A stretch of DNA of 27,979 nucleotides from PFL42 sp964492235 (GTDB taxonomy: Bacteria > Chloroflexota > Anaerolineae > Anaerolineales > E44-bin32): NCBI GenBank assembly GCA_964492235.1, contig CAZBJQ010000020.1, forward strand, positions 1-27,979. Reading direction: 5' to 3'. This document shows, piece after piece, positions 1-8,528 of this stretch (its first letter is position 1; every line of letters starts with the position of its first letter). Position numbers and translations under genes: made by a program. The notes under the pieces were generated by a model. It was not told the DNA's origin. It searched no databases and saw only the letters and a program-made list of their open reading frames with translations.

Positions 1-86
1 GAACCGCATATGTGGTGGTTGGGGCTTCGCCCCAACCGCAACATATGCGAATTCCTTTTAGGCGGGATGGCTTCTTCATCAGCCTC
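1..86 (-). repeat. Intergenic hairpin element, copy A, downstream of the ABC-2 permease
   Basis: This non-coding stretch directly follows the permease stop codon on the minus strand. It contains a long two-part hairpin. The outer arms are 5-13 and 41-49 (9 bp, CGCATATGT against ACATATGCG) and the inner arms are 17-25 and 29-37 (9 bp, GGTTGGGGC against GCCCCAACC), with a 3-nt loop. The sequence between the hairpin and the stop codon resembles the equivalent stretch after the uracil glycosylase gene (copy B, about 19524-19601). Shared blocks on the minus strand include TGATGA, AAGCC, CGCCT, GAATT and GGTTGGGG. It may act as a transcription terminator or 3'-end stabiliser, but no T-run follows the stem. 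Confidence 0.6.
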
Positions 87-959
87 TTAGACCAGGTCCG
101 CAAAGGTGCGCTCCATGCGGCGGAAGAAGGCCGTGCCGGTGAGAAGCAACACCAGCGAGACCGCCACCGAAATCGACATCAGGCTCCAGGGGAAAACCGC
201 GCCATCGGCCGCCGCGTACAGCCCCCATCGAAATCCCTCGACGACCCCGACCATCGGATTGAACCAGTACAGCAGTTGGTAGGATTCGGGAACGACGCTG
301 ACGGGATAGGTGATCGGCGTGACAAAGAACCACACCCGCACCAGAAACGGGATCACGAAGGCGATATCGCGGAAGGAGACGTTCAGGGCGGCCAGCCACA
401 GGCTGGAGCCGATCGTTGTCATCAGCGCCACCAGCACAAACAACGGCAAGGACAGGATCTCGATTCCTGGGCGCACCTGGTAGTACACAACCATCCCCAG
501 GAACACGGTGCCTGCCAGGAGGAAGTCCACCAGGCCGGCGAGGATCGGCGCCATGGGGATTGCCAGCCGGGGGAAATACACCTTCGTCACCAGGTTTCTT
601 CCGGCAACCAGGCTGGTCCCCGCCTTGCTCACGCCGGACTCCAACAGCTGCCAGGGAAGCAGGGCAGCGTACGAGAAGACGGGATAGGGGCTGCCGTCGG
701 TCGGCACGCCGAGGAACCGCCCAAAGAACACGCTGAAGACGACCATGGTCAGGAACGGCTGGAGGATGGCCCAGGCCGCGCCCAGCAGACTCTGCTTGTA
801 GCGCACCTTGACATCGCGCCACACCAGAAAATAGATCAGTTCCCGGTACAGCCACAGCTCGCGAAAGTCGATCCCGCTCCATCCACGCGAGGGACGGATA
901 TGCGTAACCAGGGGTTCCACACCGCTGACCGCCGGCACCTGCGGCAGGCCCGACCTCAT
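87..959 (-). CDS. ABC-2 type polysaccharide export permease (Wzm-like)
   Basis: This is the inner-membrane permease of an ABC exporter for surface polysaccharide or undecaprenyl-linked glycan. The protein is 290 residues, normal for the family. After a soluble N-terminus it carries the family hallmark at about residues 49-78 (RDVKVRYKQSLLGAAW followed by a long hydrophobic run), where the first membrane helix starts. About five further hydrophobic segments follow, up to LLLLTGTAFFRRMERTFADLV at the end. The ATG at 957-959 overlaps the fcl stop codon as ATGA, so it is preferred over an upstream ATG at 992. The matching ATPase (Wzt) is not in the window and would be expected just beyond the left edge. 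The family is clear; the transported glycan is unknown. Confidence 0.88.
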   Translation of the reverse strand: MRSGLPQVPAVSGVEPLVTHIRPSRGWSGIDFRELWLYRELIYFLVWRDVKVRYKQSLLGAAWAILQPFLTMVVFSVFFGRFLGVPTDGSPYPVFSYAALLPWQLLESGVSKAGTSLVAGRNLVTKVYFPRLAIPMAPILAGLVDFLLAGTVFLGMVVYYQVRPGIEILSLPLFVLVALMTTIGSSLWLAALNVSFRDIAFVIPFLVRVWFFVTPITYPVSVVPESYQLLYWFNPMVGVVEGFRWGLYAAADGAVFPWSLMSISVAVSLVLLLTGTAFFRRMERTFADLV

Positions 960-1933
960 CGGAGGAGCCGCTCCCGGTTTTGGCGATACCACTCGATGGT
1001 GCGCCGCAGGCCCACTTCGAACGGCATCGATGCTCGGAAGCCCAGAAGGGCCTGCGCCCTGGAGACGTCGAGGGCACGCCGCGGTTGGCCATTCGGTTTC
1101 GAGGCGTCCCAGGTGAGGCGACCACGAAACCCGGTCATCTCGACAATCAGCTCGGCCAATCGTCGAATGCTGATCTCCCGTCCCGAACCGAGGTTGATGG
1201 GCAGATCGCCATCGTATCCTTCCGTCCCCAGTAGGATTCCCTCCGCCGCGTCCTCGACGTAGAGGAACTCCCGCGTCGGCGAGCCATCTCCCCAGACAAC
1301 GACCTCGTCCTCCCCGCCGATTTCGGCCTCAACGCACTTGCGGATGAGCGCCGGGATGACGTGCGAACTCTCGAGGTTGAAGTTGTCCCCTGGTCCGTAC
1401 AGGTTGACCGGGATCAGGAAGATGGCGTTGAACCCATACTGCTGCCGGTATGTCTGGGCCTGCATCAGCATCATTTTCTTGGCCATGCCGTAGGGGGCGT
1501 TGGTTTCCTCCGGGTAGCCGTTCCACAGGTCTTCCTCTCTGAACGGCACCGGTGTGAATTTGGGGTAGGCACAAACCGTCCCCAGGGCAACGAACTTCTC
1601 GACCCCGGCTTTCCACGCTTCGTGCATCAATTGCGTTCCCATCATCAGGTTCTCGTAGAAGAACTCCGCCGGGTGGGCGCGGTTGTGGCCGATCCCCCCG
1701 ACTCGCGCCGCCAGGTGCAAGATGACGTCCGGCCGCGCCTCCCGCAGCATGCGGTGAACGGACTCCGCCTGAACCAGATTGAACTTCTCGATCAACGGGA
1801 TGAAGATGTCTTTGGCGCCGCGGGCCTTGAGCTTCTCAATGATGTAGGAGCCGAGGAACCCGGCGCCACCTGTGACGCAGACCCGGCGGGATTCCCAATA
1901 GCTGCCCGCGCGCCCCGTTTCCGATTCAGCCAT
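956..1933 (-). CDS. fcl: GDP-L-fucose synthase (GDP-4-keto-6-deoxymannose epimerase/reductase)
   Basis: This enzyme catalyses the last step of GDP-L-fucose synthesis: 3,5-epimerisation and NADPH reduction of GDP-4-keto-6-deoxymannose in the cytosol. It is an extended SDR protein. Counting from the ATG at 1933, the Rossmann motif GGAGFLG lies at about 22-28, the LGTVCAYPKF active-site segment at about 117-126, and Tyr148 with Lys152 in APYGMAKK. The SSHVIPAL segment carries the histidine at about 191 that matches His179 of the E. coli enzyme. The residue matching E. coli Ser107 is threonine. The ATG at 1933 has AGAAGGG 9 nt upstream; an ATG at 1942 has that motif directly adjacent and is less likely. 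The gene overlaps the regulator upstream by a few bases and the permease downstream by 4. Its partner gmd is about 8.5 kb away. Confidence 0.9.
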   Translation of the reverse strand: MAESETGRAGSYWESRRVCVTGGAGFLGSYIIEKLKARGAKDIFIPLIEKFNLVQAESVHRMLREARPDVILHLAARVGGIGHNRAHPAEFFYENLMMGTQLMHEAWKAGVEKFVALGTVCAYPKFTPVPFREEDLWNGYPEETNAPYGMAKKMMLMQAQTYRQQYGFNAIFLIPVNLYGPGDNFNLESSHVIPALIRKCVEAEIGGEDEVVVWGDGSPTREFLYVEDAAEGILLGTEGYDGDLPINLGSGREISIRRLAELIVEMTGFRGRLTWDASKPNGQPRRALDVSRAQALLGFRASMPFEVGLRRTIEWYRQNRERLLR

Positions 1934-2465
1934 GCCCTTCATCCCTTCTCGAGCCGGCCCCCGCAGGAGAACCGGCTGCTGTCCGGCCAGCTGGCTCGCG
2001 CAGCGCTATGTGGCGACCGTTGACGGAGAGGATCGCCACCCCAACCAGCTCGCCCGGCTGGACGACAGGCATCCCGAGGTCGAGGCATGTCAGCCGGCAG
2101 ACCTCGGCGATTTCTCCGTCGCCCTCGATCTGCACAGCCTGATAGCCCTGTTTGCGGGCAGCAGCAACCAGGTCAGTCGCCGCTCGACGGGTCTGGCGGT
2201 AAAGCATCATCGAGTTCTCGATGAAGGCCACGGTCAGGTGCGCACCCAGACTCAGGCCTTCCGGAGTGATGATGTAACGCAGCTTGCGGCGCTCGGCCCG
2301 TTTGACCTTCACGTAACCCTTGGCGACCAGACGCTTGACGTGCCAGTTGACGGTTCCAACGGCCACATCCAGCCGCGTGGCAAGATCCGCCTGGGTGGTA
2401 TCAGGGTCGAGTTCAATTTCCTCGAGGATGGTCAAGTCCCGAGCCAGTTCACGAACCGGATCCAT
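1926..2465 (-). CDS. Winged-helix transcriptional regulator, EPS-associated MarR-like, with C-terminal sensor-like domain
   Basis: This is a predicted DNA-binding regulator of the surrounding polysaccharide locus, 179 residues. Residues about 12-72 form a winged helix, with the recognition region TTQADLATRLDVAVGTVNWH at about 23-42 and the wing around KVKRAERRKLRYIITPEG. This pattern resembles the EPS-associated MarR-like regulators found in exopolysaccharide clusters. Those are usually only about 100-120 residues. Here an extra domain (about 100-160) follows, with a glycine-rich stretch VQIEGDGEIAEVCRLTCLDL and a hydrophobic strand GVAILSVNG, reminiscent of a small Rossmann-like ligand domain. 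The role of that domain is inference. The ATG has GGAG 6 nt upstream. The gene heads the unit regulator-fcl-permease, and its promoter carries the ATTCAG-N3-CTGAAT palindrome also found before gmd, so autoregulation is likely. Confidence 0.8.
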   Translation of the reverse strand: MDPVRELARDLTILEEIELDPDTTQADLATRLDVAVGTVNWHVKRLVAKGYVKVKRAERRKLRYIITPEGLSLGAHLTVAFIENSMMLYRQTRRAATDLVAAARKQGYQAVQIEGDGEIAEVCRLTCLDLGMPVVQPGELVGVAILSVNGRHIALREPAGRTAAGSPAGAGSRRDEGHG

Positions 2466-2489
2466 GCGCGCTCCGCCCTCTGAACCTAA

Positions 2490-2506
2490 AATTCAGCCTC
2501 TGAATT
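2490..2506 (-). promoter_or_regulatory. Predicted operator ATTCAG-N3-CTGAAT in the regulator promoter
   Basis: This is a 17-bp palindrome, with arms AATTCAG and CTGAATT around the spacer CCT (plus strand). It directly abuts the -10 box and is centred near position 2498, the expected transcription start. The 22 bases at 2488-2509 match 20 of 22 with those at 11591-11612 before gmd. A further half-site (CTGAA at 2480-2484) lies on the start-codon side. Binding by the adjacent winged-helix protein is inferred from position and from the duplication of the site. Confidence 0.75.
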
Positions 2507-2531
2507 ATAACTCGATCCCTCCGGCCTTCAA
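2504..2531 (-). promoter_or_regulatory. Predicted sigma-70-type promoter of regulator-fcl-permease
   Basis: On the minus strand, TTGAAG (2531-2526) is followed by 16 nt and TATAAT (2509-2504). The expected start is near 2498, giving a leader of about 33 nt. The architecture matches the gmd promoter, including the 16-nt spacer and the palindrome overlapping the start. The rest of the 99-nt gap (2466-2564) holds only a weak 5-bp hairpin (CCCCT at 2534-2538, AGGGG at 2544-2548) after the upstream membrane-protein gene. Confidence 0.7.
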
Positions 2532-2564
2532 CCCCCCTGCCGAAGGGGATGGGCCTGGGTCAGG

Positions 2565-4604
2565 TCAGCCGGGTTCCCCTGGCGTGACCTGGTTGCAGCC
2601 CCGGACGTCCCAAAGCCAGCGATCGCCGTTGCGGCCGCTGTCGTCGATAGCGCCGATCAGCCGGGCGCATCCCGACTGGTAGGCACGCTGCTCCGACTGG
2701 GTAAGCCTGTCCCACCATGCCTCGTCCATGTAGACATAGGCGTATCCGGCGGCGGCCACGCCCGCCGGGTCCGGGGCGCTGACCAAGTCCGACCACGTCT
2801 GAAGCGGCTGCTTGTCGACCCCGGTGGAATGAGTCAGGCGCCCCAGCACCACCACGGCTCGCCACAAGTGAGAATCCAGCACCCAGCCGTCCGGCTCGAT
2901 CGTGTCCCAGTAGGCCTGGGACATCTTTGCGTCCGGCGAGCCGAAGTCCTCTGCGATCATTGGGCGCGCCAGGCTGGACAACAGCGCGCCGAGAGCGACG
3001 ACCCCGGGAAATATGAGTGCCACACCCCATCCTACCGACGCCGCCTTGAACGCAGGGGTCTTCCACTTACGCACCATGATCCACAGAGCACCGGCACCCA
3101 ACACTGCCCATACGAACAGAGCGAAGGCGGTCAACCTGGTGATGTCGCGGTCGGATTCGTAGCGGAATAGGAAAGGCAGGAGGAAGGCCGGCAGCGCTCC
3201 AAGTGAGACCGCTGCTTCTGCGATACGGCCTCGGGCTAACCATCTTGAGAACCACCACGTGACGAGCGGCGCCGCCAGCAGCGCCAACCCCAGCTCGGCC
3301 AGGGCGAGCAGGAGCAGCAACCGATCCGAAAGCAGGAGATACCCCAACTCGAGTTCTCCCAGGTGGGCGGAGACAACGGCCGGGGGCAAGCGCAGTCCGA
3401 AGGGAAATCCGGAGGCCGGCGTGGTGCCGCCTTCGGACACTACCGTGAGTCGAAGGACTTCGGTCAGCGTGCCCCCCTGCACGAGCGCCAGCAGCCCCGC
3501 CAACAGGAAGGCCACGCCGACGGCCAGCGCACGGCGCTTGACGGTGGCATCGCGCTTCCCGAGCCAGGCAAATGCAAGCGCTCCTGCCACACCCATTCCG
3601 ACCAATAGGAAGTCCGTCTCCCAAGCCAGAGCCCAGGAGCTCAACACCAGGGTCAGGACCAGCACCCCCGGCCAGCCCCTCATCCGGCCGGCGATCAGCA
3701 AGAAGAGGAACAGCATCGCCCTGGACAGTCCGATCGCAGACGAGTGCAGAGCCAAGATCAGCGGCTGAAGGATGCCGTTGACGTAGGCAAGCGGAATCGG
3801 CATGGGTGGGCCCCCTTCGACAATCCAGGGGCCGCGCAACCCGGCCAGCAGGTTCTCGGCGCTGTCGACCGCCGAGCCATGCATCTCCAGGCTGCGCGAG
3901 ATCTCCGACAACCAGCCCTGGGGGAGGAAGAGCAGCAGATAGCGGCTGCCCGACGCAAACAAGGCGACACCGGCGAGGGCCAGTCCGCCCAGGCTGCTGT
4001 GCGTTAGCCTGCGGCCCACCCCATAGGCAAGGCCCACGCCGACGGCCGACAGCAGGCCCTTCGCCAAGTCCAAGGCACTCCAAGGGAACATGCCGCCTAG
4101 CCGCATCAAGGAGGCGGCAAAGAGCTGAGAGCCGTAGTGGTAGCGGAAGTAGGCCACCCCGTTCATGTAGAAGTGGGGCGGGATGTCTCCAGCGGCCATA
4201 AGCGAAACAATGGACAGGTTCTTCCGGTCGTCGAAGATACCCAGGCCGCGCGCAGTCAATGTCAGCAGGATGGCCAGGGCCCCCACCCACACCAGGCTGT
4301 GCCACCCGGAGCAATCATCGGAGCAGAGCAGCCGCTTCCGACTGTGCAGCCCTGCCCCGCCTCCGATCAGCAGAACTAGCACGCCTGCCAACCAGAAGGA
4401 TGCCTCCGCACCCAGCACGTGCCCGATCAGGTTGACGAGGGCCACGTAAACCGCCATCCCGATCCCCACGCCCGCCAGCAACCGCTCGCGCCCTTCGAGT
4501 TCGAAGGCGTGGCGCGCCATCAATAGGCCGCCTGTCGACCACGTGAGGCTGACGAGGATCAGTCCGAGTGGATGGTAGATGTCGACAAACCGAATCCAGT
4601 ACAT
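2565..4604 (-). CDS. Large multipass membrane protein, GT-C glycosyltransferase-like
   Basis: This 679-residue protein has about 12 hydrophobic segments spread from residue 12 to about 550, and a soluble C-terminal domain of roughly 130 residues. The large loop after the first membrane segments carries charged and aromatic motifs: FDDRKN (about 124-129), GDIPPHFYMN (about 139-148) and YHYGSQ. This layout, acidic residues early and a soluble tail, is that of GT-C enzymes that use polyprenyl-phosphate sugars on the outer membrane face. No specific family signature could be confirmed by eye. It is the last gene of the run that starts at gmd, 27 nt after its upstream neighbour. It could instead be a non-catalytic membrane protein of the locus. 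Confidence 0.65.
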   Translation of the reverse strand: MYWIRFVDIYHPLGLILVSLTWSTGGLLMARHAFELEGRERLLAGVGIGMAVYVALVNLIGHVLGAEASFWLAGVLVLLIGGGAGLHSRKRLLCSDDCSGWHSLVWVGALAILLTLTARGLGIFDDRKNLSIVSLMAAGDIPPHFYMNGVAYFRYHYGSQLFAASLMRLGGMFPWSALDLAKGLLSAVGVGLAYGVGRRLTHSSLGGLALAGVALFASGSRYLLLFLPQGWLSEISRSLEMHGSAVDSAENLLAGLRGPWIVEGGPPMPIPLAYVNGILQPLILALHSSAIGLSRAMLFLFLLIAGRMRGWPGVLVLTLVLSSWALAWETDFLLVGMGVAGALAFAWLGKRDATVKRRALAVGVAFLLAGLLALVQGGTLTEVLRLTVVSEGGTTPASGFPFGLRLPPAVVSAHLGELELGYLLLSDRLLLLLALAELGLALLAAPLVTWWFSRWLARGRIAEAAVSLGALPAFLLPFLFRYESDRDITRLTAFALFVWAVLGAGALWIMVRKWKTPAFKAASVGWGVALIFPGVVALGALLSSLARPMIAEDFGSPDAKMSQAYWDTIEPDGWVLDSHLWRAVVVLGRLTHSTGVDKQPLQTWSDLVSAPDPAGVAAAGYAYVYMDEAWWDRLTQSEQRAYQSGCARLIGAIDDSGRNGDRWLWDVRGCNQVTPGEPG

Positions 4605-4631
4605 CAGAAGGAAGCCCGTCCCTGCCCCAAA

Positions 4632-6629
4632 TCAGTCGTCTATCGGGACCAGCAGCAAGATATCCGGGTCTGCAAGCTGGGCCACAACCCTATACGAGTC
4701 GAGCAGAGGCACAATGACGCCATCCAGCCACGCATCGTTCTCCTCTCCGAAAGCATGCGTTGCGCCTTGCCTGTTGGTGTTCAGCGAGTCGCTCACGATC
4801 ATCCCAAAGCGATGCTGCTCAAGGTCCTGGCGGAATCGGGCCAGGTAGTCCTGATTCCTTGACATCGCCATCTCCATCAGGTGGACTTTCTCATAGGGCT
4901 CGATGAGCGGCGCCGCGATCTCATCGAAGGTCAGCAGCTGTCGCTGGGTGAGGAAGAGGACAGTTGTGCCCTCACTTGCGGCGTTCTCAACATGGACGCG
5001 CACGTCGGCCAGAGCGGCCTCTTCTCTGATTCGATCATGCGCCTGGAGCACCTGCCCGCTGGTCACCGAGAAGGCGGCAGGCACCAGAAGGACCAAACCG
5101 ACCACGAGCAGCTGCCTGACATCTGGATCGGCGTTCTCTGCCCTGAGAAAACTGCGGCGGGCCATGATCGTGCCGCAGATCAGAAGAAGCAGGACCAGGA
5201 ATGCATCCATGTTGTGGAGATCGCCACCTCCACCGATCTTCACGCTGACCACCACCCCTCCGACGAACAGGACTGCCGCGATCCCTCCGAGCAGAACAAG
5301 ACGATAGGGATCGCGCAGTGCATCATCCTGGCGAAACATCCAGAGCACGAGTGTGGTCGGGAGCACTACGATGGCGACTGCCGGCAGCACCCCGAGGGGG
5401 TAGGTGGCATTCGGGAGCAGGCGATACCAGAGCAGGTCGGAGGCGAAACTCGAGCCGAACTGACTCAGATCATTGCCGGAGAGCCAGGCGTACAAGATCC
5501 CGACCACCCCTGAGGTGAGGCTCCCCAGGATGATCCAGGCAGCGGGCCAGCGCCAGTCCCGCCACGACCAGTGGGGTCGTGCAGCAGCTGAACTCTCCAG
5601 GGCGAACAGGGCTGCTGCCACGAGGCCGGGGACAGGGTACCAGTTGATGCGGCTGAGGCCTGCCCACACTGACCCCACGCACACCAGGGCGAGGTTGCGC
5701 CAGGGTCGATCGGCGCGAAATCCCAGCAGGATCGGTAGCACTCCTAACGCAAAGTGGTAGTAGACCGGCCCCTGGAACAAGAAAAGGAAGGCCCATCCGG
5801 CCAGCAACCAGAAACGCAGCGAGAAGGATCGGATCCATCGCCATGCCAGCGCCGCCGATAGCGCGCCTGCCATGCCAATCCACAGGGCAGCCTGCCACGC
5901 CCGATGAACCCATATCGGCGTGTCGTCCCAGAGAAACGGCACCGCCTGCAAGAGGTAGCGGCTGGGATGCAGAACGGGCCAGTCCGTCTCGAGCCCGTAC
6001 ACCCGCTGCGAGAGAAAAAGCGAAGCATAGTAGTAGCGGCTGGCCTCGGACCAGCCGAGGGACAACGGGGAAGCGGAAAGCGACGAGGCGAAGGCCGCGG
6101 CTTTCCATGTGGCGGGGAGAACGACCACAGCCAGGGCCGCTGCCCCGAATCCATTCAACTGGGGCATGGCCGCAGCCAGCGCAAGCCACTCAAACACAAG
6201 CGCACAGCAGAACACCAGCCCGCGTGCGTAGCCGGTCTGGAAATCCTGATTGCCCAGAAACGCGGCCGCCATCACGATCGGCAAGGCTCCCGCCATCAGC
6301 CTCACGCCTTGCCTGGGCGCTCTTCCCAGGCTTCGCCACGACTTCCATACCTGCGAGACGATTCCCCTGCGAGCGAACAGGGCCACCAAGCCGGCGAGGA
6401 GACCAAGCACCACCACTGCCGCCAGCGCCAGGAGAAGAACCTGCGGCTGCGACAGGGCTTGCAAGCCACCGACGGACCGCACAAGGTAAACGGCAAGCAC
6501 GCCGGCAACGAGGATCGTCGATCCCATCAAGAGGCCTGTGGCGGTGCCGTGGATTCCCTCCGAGACACCCGGGATAGCTTGCGAGGACCGCCGGTCTGGG
6601 GCTGCGCCGATCACCTCAGGCAACCTCAC
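4632..6629 (-). CDS. Large multipass membrane protein, GT-C glycosyltransferase-like
   Basis: This is a predicted integral membrane protein of about 665 residues with 12 or more hydrophobic segments and a C-terminal soluble domain of about 150 residues (from about EEAALADVRVHVENAASEG to the end). A periplasmic-type loop carries tyrosine-rich sequence (EASRYYYASLFLSQRVYG), and GGGGDLHNMDAF precedes a late membrane helix. The shape is that of Chloroflexota GT-C-like proteins, but the sugar and acceptor are unknown. The start is uncertain. Sequence upstream of 6629 runs through the previous gene in another frame. GTG at 6627-6629 would overlap the upstream stop, and GTG at 6612-6614 follows it by one base with GAGG about 9 nt upstream. 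The gene is translationally coupled within the run gmd to 2565. Confidence 0.65.
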   Translation of the reverse strand: MRLPEVIGAAPDRRSSQAIPGVSEGIHGTATGLLMGSTILVAGVLAVYLVRSVGGLQALSQPQVLLLALAAVVVLGLLAGLVALFARRGIVSQVWKSWRSLGRAPRQGVRLMAGALPIVMAAAFLGNQDFQTGYARGLVFCCALVFEWLALAAAMPQLNGFGAAALAVVVLPATWKAAAFASSLSASPLSLGWSEASRYYYASLFLSQRVYGLETDWPVLHPSRYLLQAVPFLWDDTPIWVHRAWQAALWIGMAGALSAALAWRWIRSFSLRFWLLAGWAFLFLFQGPVYYHFALGVLPILLGFRADRPWRNLALVCVGSVWAGLSRINWYPVPGLVAAALFALESSAAARPHWSWRDWRWPAAWIILGSLTSGVVGILYAWLSGNDLSQFGSSFASDLLWYRLLPNATYPLGVLPAVAIVVLPTTLVLWMFRQDDALRDPYRLVLLGGIAAVLFVGGVVVSVKIGGGGDLHNMDAFLVLLLLICGTIMARRSFLRAENADPDVRQLLVVGLVLLVPAAFSVTSGQVLQAHDRIREEAALADVRVHVENAASEGTTVLFLTQRQLLTFDEIAAPLIEPYEKVHLMEMAMSRNQDYLARFRQDLEQHRFGMIVSDSLNTNRQGATHAFGEENDAWLDGVIVPLLDSYRVVAQLADPDILLLVPIDD

Positions 6630-7578
6630 CTGCTTGCTGTGCCTCACGGGCTCGAGGCAGGACCCTGCCGAGATAGAGTGCGCCCGGCAGGCTGGCCAGC
6701 ATCGCCAACACGCGCAGGCAGACCGCAAGCACCAGCGCCGCCTGGGTCGAGATCCCGCCAAGCTGGGTGAACACGGCTGTCAGCGCCACTTCCTGCAGGC
6801 CGAGCCCATTGATCGAGATCGGGAAAAGGGTGATGAAGTAGACAAGGCTCCACAACCCGGCGGTGGTGAACAGTGAAAGAGGCTCTCCCATGGCCGAAAG
6901 CAAAATGGCGATGGAACTGTACAAGAACACCATGTGCATCAGAGTGCACCCCATGGCGGTGACGAGCGAGCCTGGTTTGCGAATCCACAGGCCGATGGCA
7001 CGAAAGACGCGCAGCGCCGCCGAGCGAGTCCTCGCCACCGCGCGGCGCAGCCAGCCAGTCTGGGGGACTGCCACTGCGCCGGCCAGCAGGGCCGAGGTCG
7101 AGCCGCTGGCGGCAAGAAGGGTGGAGAGCTGCTCGAACCCTGCCGCAAGCCCAAGGGGCAGGAAGAGCGCCATCCCCGCCATGCCAACCAGCCGGTCGAC
7201 GATCAAGGAGGCGGTCGAGACGGCCTTGTCGATTTCGAGCTGGAATGCGCCCGCCAGCCGCACGATATCTCCGCCAATGGTGGTTGGGAGGAAGTTCGAG
7301 GCGAACAGGCCGGCGAAGGTGATCTCCAGGCTGTCCTTGAAGCGGATGGGGGCTCGGGCTCCTCGCAGCAGCGAGTGCCATCGGCCAGCCACGGCGAAGC
7401 GCGAGCAGAATGTCAGTCCAAGCGCCGCCACCAGGCGCCACCATCCAATCCGCACAAACAGCAGACGGATCTGATCCCAATCCTGGCTGGCCAGCAAGTA
7501 GATCAGCAGAGCGACACCGACGACCGACCCCAGAATGCGCAGGACCGTCGACCAGGCGACTCGCCTCGTGCGCTTCAC
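6616..7578 (-). CDS. Lysylphosphatidylglycerol synthase-like/AglD-type flippase-domain membrane protein
   Basis: This 320-residue protein belongs to the UPF0104 / LPG_synthase_TM superfamily. It has about 7-8 hydrophobic segments, the conserved FLPTTIGGDIVR at about 96-107, a following region with VDRLVGM, and near the C-terminus GLGLQEVALTAVF. These are all typical of the family. Members next to DPM1-like glycosyltransferases (the AglD arrangement) are thought to help make or translocate polyprenyl-phosphate sugars. That fits here, since the gene overlaps the upstream DPM1-like gene by 4 nt (ATGA). It is a membrane helper rather than an obvious enzyme. The exact role in this locus is inferred from context. 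Confidence 0.85.
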   Translation of the reverse strand: MKRTRRVAWSTVLRILGSVVGVALLIYLLASQDWDQIRLLFVRIGWWRLVAALGLTFCSRFAVAGRWHSLLRGARAPIRFKDSLEITFAGLFASNFLPTTIGGDIVRLAGAFQLEIDKAVSTASLIVDRLVGMAGMALFLPLGLAAGFEQLSTLLAASGSTSALLAGAVAVPQTGWLRRAVARTRSAALRVFRAIGLWIRKPGSLVTAMGCTLMHMVFLYSSIAILLSAMGEPLSLFTTAGLWSLVYFITLFPISINGLGLQEVALTAVFTQLGGISTQAALVLAVCLRVLAMLASLPGALYLGRVLPRAREAQQAGEVA

Positions 7579-8528
7579 GATCGCTCTCTGGACCCGCCGA
7601 TCACTCGCCGGATGGTGTAGGTCGGCTTGGCCTGCGATTCGTGGTAGGTCCTCGCCAACAGCTCCGCGATCAGGCCCATCATGATCGACTGCACACCCAG
7701 AATGAACAGCATGGTTGACATCAGCAGAAACGGTGAACGGATCAGGTGCTCGTCGAGGAAGATCCTGCGCAGCAGCAGGACCCCAAGGGCTAACAGGCTC
7801 AAGCCCACCAATCCGCTACCCACGCCGCCGAAGAGGTAGATGGGCTTATTGGCATAGGAGAGCAGGAACTTGACGGTGAACAGATCGAGAACCACCTTGA
7901 TCGTCCGTTCCAGGCCGTACTTGGTCTTGCCCTGCGTGCGGGGGCGGTGAGTCACCGGGAGCTCAACGATCCTGGCGCCCACCGAGGCCGCGTAGGCCGG
8001 GATGAAGCGGTGCATTTCTCCATAGAGCTTAAAGCCCTGAAGCACCTCGCGCCGATAGGCCTTCAACGTACACCCGTAGTCGTGCAGGTGAACGCCTGTT
8101 ACTTGCGAGATCAGAGAATTGGCCATGCGCGACGGGAGCGTGCGCGTGAGGAAGGCATCCTTGCGGTCGCGGCGCCAGCCGGAGACGACATCGTAGCCTT
8201 CTTCGATCTTGTCCAGCATGAGAGGGATATCCGCCGGGTCTTCCTGCAGATCGGCATCGATCAACGCGATGACCTCCCCCGAGGCGTGATCGATCCCGGC
8301 CGCGATCGCCGCTGTCTGTCCGAAATTCCTGCGAAACTGGACAACCCGCGTGTGTTCCGGGTCTCCGGTAGCCAGGCGCTCCAGGACCAGGTCGCTCCCA
8401 TCGCTCGATCCATCGTCGACGTAGACGAGCTCGAAATCCAGCCCCTCCAGGGCCGACGTGAGAGCAGCATGCAGGGAGGGCAGGCTGTCGACTTCGTTGT
8501 ACACAGGAATGACCACGGAGACATTCAT
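7575..8528 (-). CDS. DPM1/ArnC-like GT2 glycosyltransferase (polyprenyl-phosphate sugar synthase)
   Basis: This protein transfers a sugar from a nucleotide donor to polyprenyl phosphate at the cytoplasmic face. It has 317 residues. The GT-A catalytic domain starts at once (VSVVIPVYNE, residues 3-12), with Asp38-Asp39 in YVDDGSSDGS and the metal-binding DAD at 91-93 within ALIDADLQEDP. Acceptor-side motifs follow: CTLKAYRREV (about 153-162) and RPRTQGKTKYG (about 195-205). Two C-terminal membrane helices lie at about 230-253 and 266-290, as in ArnC-like enzymes. It overlaps the upstream GT-C gene and the downstream flippase-like gene by 4 nt each. The product probably feeds the neighbouring GT-C-type transferases. 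Donor identity cannot be read from sequence. Confidence 0.9.
   Translation of the reverse strand: MNVSVVIPVYNEVDSLPSLHAALTSALEGLDFELVYVDDGSSDGSDLVLERLATGDPEHTRVVQFRRNFGQTAAIAAGIDHASGEVIALIDADLQEDPADIPLMLDKIEEGYDVVSGWRRDRKDAFLTRTLPSRMANSLISQVTGVHLHDYGCTLKAYRREVLQGFKLYGEMHRFIPAYAASVGARIVELPVTHRPRTQGKTKYGLERTIKVVLDLFTVKFLLSYANKPIYLFGGVGSGLVGLSLLALGVLLLRRIFLDEHLIRSPFLLMSTMLFILGVQSIMMGLIAELLARTYHESQAKPTYTIRRVIGGSRERS

Noticed and set aside
60..90. CTGATGA in hairpin element copy A as a hammerhead ribozyme core
   Set aside because: The required second core block (GAAA with flanking stems) is absent, and copy B changes the block, so this is chance resemblance.
12..1262. A 416-codon open frame on the plus strand opposite the ABC-2 permease and fcl
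   Set aside because: It is antisense to two clear enzyme genes, is rich in H/Q/R/G as expected of a shadow frame in GC-rich DNA, and shows no domain motif.
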